Source of the DNA: Datnioides undecimradiatus
Lineage: Eukaryota > Chordata > Actinopteri > Lobotiformes > Datnioididae
Length of the DNA: 64,000 nt
NCBI GenBank assembly: GCA_008933995.1
Contig: WARS01000013.1
Coordinates: 15,193,806-15,257,805 of the forward strand
Direction of reading: 5' to 3'
Shown piece after piece: positions 62,701 to 64,000 of this stretch; the first letter of the stretch is position 1, and every line of letters starts with the position of its first letter. Made by a program: the position numbers and the translations under genes. Below the pieces are notes generated by a model, which was given only the letters and a program-made list of their open reading frames with translations, was not told where the DNA came from and ran no database searches.

Positions 62701-64000
62701 GCCCGCAGGTCCTTACTGAGCAGAGACAGACCAAAAAACGGCCACCTCTGTCATTATGGTCATTACATGCGCAAGCTTGCGGTGTTTCAAAGAGTCATAA
62801 TCATTTTTCAGAGGGAGCATCATTTCAATAAATTTCACACCAACTCTCAAAACCAGGACTTTTGCTGTTTCCAAAACCAACATCAGCAACTAAACAGCCA
62901 TGGGCCACCCTGCATTTTGCACTAGTTTGCACTTACTTTGCAGTATGATGGAACTAATTAGGTATGATCTTAGGAGTCACTGAAATGTTAGCATAAACTA
63001 CACACATTTGAGGTCCAGAGAATAACCCCCGCAATCACTTAAAAAGAACACCAGCTCCTGTGCAAACACTATGTTCAGGACCTGGTTTTCTTCTTATGTT
63101 CATCTCGTTATTTGGAAATTCCTCCTCAGGGTACAATCTAAAACATCAACATGGGCAGCTGCACTGTAGGTCACATACCCCTTAAAATACAACCTTTCAT
63201 TCACAATTAGTTCCTTTTCCCAGAACTCTCCATAAAACTTTTTTTTACAACACAGGGGTCACAGATAAGTAAAAACAGTTGGAAAAAAATGCCCTTAGGA
63301 AGTATTTTGATGTGCAGCAACTATAACTTTAAGTGGACCATTAACTCTTTAATGTGTTGTCATAGTCACTGTATAGTTGTTACAGACACCCTTCATTTCA
63401 AACTAAGAATAACTGTTTCTAGTTTCTCAATGAATGGTCATTTGACTCCATGAAGTCAGCACTGACATGTGGCAATGAGCATGTTTTAAAAAAGGACTCT
63501 TCTGCCTTAAACTGTGGCGTATGGCCACCATCCTGAGTGAACTGACCTTTTTCCATGTTTCTCAATGGAGCAGTCACTACTGCTGTGGGTGTGTGCCGAT
63601 GTGTGTGTGTATGGTCATTGAGGTCATCAGAGTCACCCTTCCTGAGTTGTGCGCAGGCAGCATCATTCAGAACAGCTACTATCAGCAGTGTAAACTTCAC
63701 TTCCCCTCCAGATCAGATAATAGGCCGATAGGGAACGGAAAGCTTGAATGAAGTAGCCAAGCCTGGCCTGGGATTTCAAAGAGATACACTTTAATTGTGT
63801 AGCTTTCAAAATCTCAGTTTATTCCCTCAGCCCCCACACCGACAGACTTTCTTGGCCTGGTGAACTTGTCTTCATTACAAGACACATCCATATGTAGTCA
63901 ATAGAAAAACCAGCTGTACAACACACAGACCATTGAGCCATTTAAGACCAGTTGTGTTGTGGTGCTGTACGACACACATTGAAATGTAAATGACGAACTC
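59760..64000. other. 5' flank of adamts9, no recognisable gene
   Basis: AT-rich sequence without a convincing exon. A small GC-richer spot at about 61540-61620 has AAGATGGCG (YY1-like) and CCGGAAGT (ETS-like) motifs. Otherwise I see nothing. Confidence 0.6.

Noticed and set aside
1..64000. CRISPR arrays, operons, bacterial or phage genes
   Set aside because: Intron-split gene, dinucleotide repeats and LINE remnant show vertebrate nuclear DNA; no such structures are present.

Overview
This window is eukaryotic, almost certainly vertebrate and most likely teleost genomic DNA. It holds one multi-exon gene on the minus strand, with GT-AG introns throughout and CA/GT microsatellites. There is also a decayed LINE fragment. 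The gene is adamts9, encoding a secreted ADAMTS zinc metalloprotease. I could follow it from a signal-peptide exon (start codon at 59410-59408) to a stop codon at 18795-18793. The 39 coding exons join in phase with no internal stop. They total 5832 nt, or 1943 residues plus stop, close to the roughly 1935 residues I recall for human ADAMTS9.

Domain order from right to left on the plus strand: signal peptide and prodomain (exons 1-4) with a furin-type RRSKR|F site; catalytic domain (exons 4-9) with the zinc motif HELGHVFNMPHD and the Met-turn VMAP; disintegrin-like region (exons 9-12); central thrombospondin repeat (TSR1, exons 12-13); Cys-rich domain and spacer (exons 13-18); fourteen further TSRs (exons 18-34); and the C-terminal GON domain (exons 34-39). 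From exon 21 to exon 32 every exon begins and ends in phase 0. Each boundary falls just before the first Cys of a TSR, so the array is built from interchangeable in-frame modules.

Upstream of exon 1, a minus-strand TATATAAAG box at 59746-59754 predicts a start site near 59724 and a 5' UTR of about 310 nt. That UTR holds two ATG-initiated upstream ORFs, one overlapping the main start codon. Downstream of the stop, an AATAAA overlaps the stop codon and other candidate signals lie at 17007 and 16006. I cannot fix the 3' end.

The flanks (about 1-16000 and 59760-64000) show no gene I recognise, only simple repeats, palindromes and a few CpG-richer patches. The points most worth checking are around the 3' part of the gene. 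Exon 36 has a long (TG)n tract in place of its polypyrimidine tract and a complementary (CA)n tract just past its donor. Exon 31 has a (GT)n tract just after its donor. Exon 30 is a 70 % GC, CpG-dense island. Intron 28 carries a DR1-type nuclear-receptor motif. I found no evidence of a wholly new biological system; the window is a well-preserved adamts9 locus.
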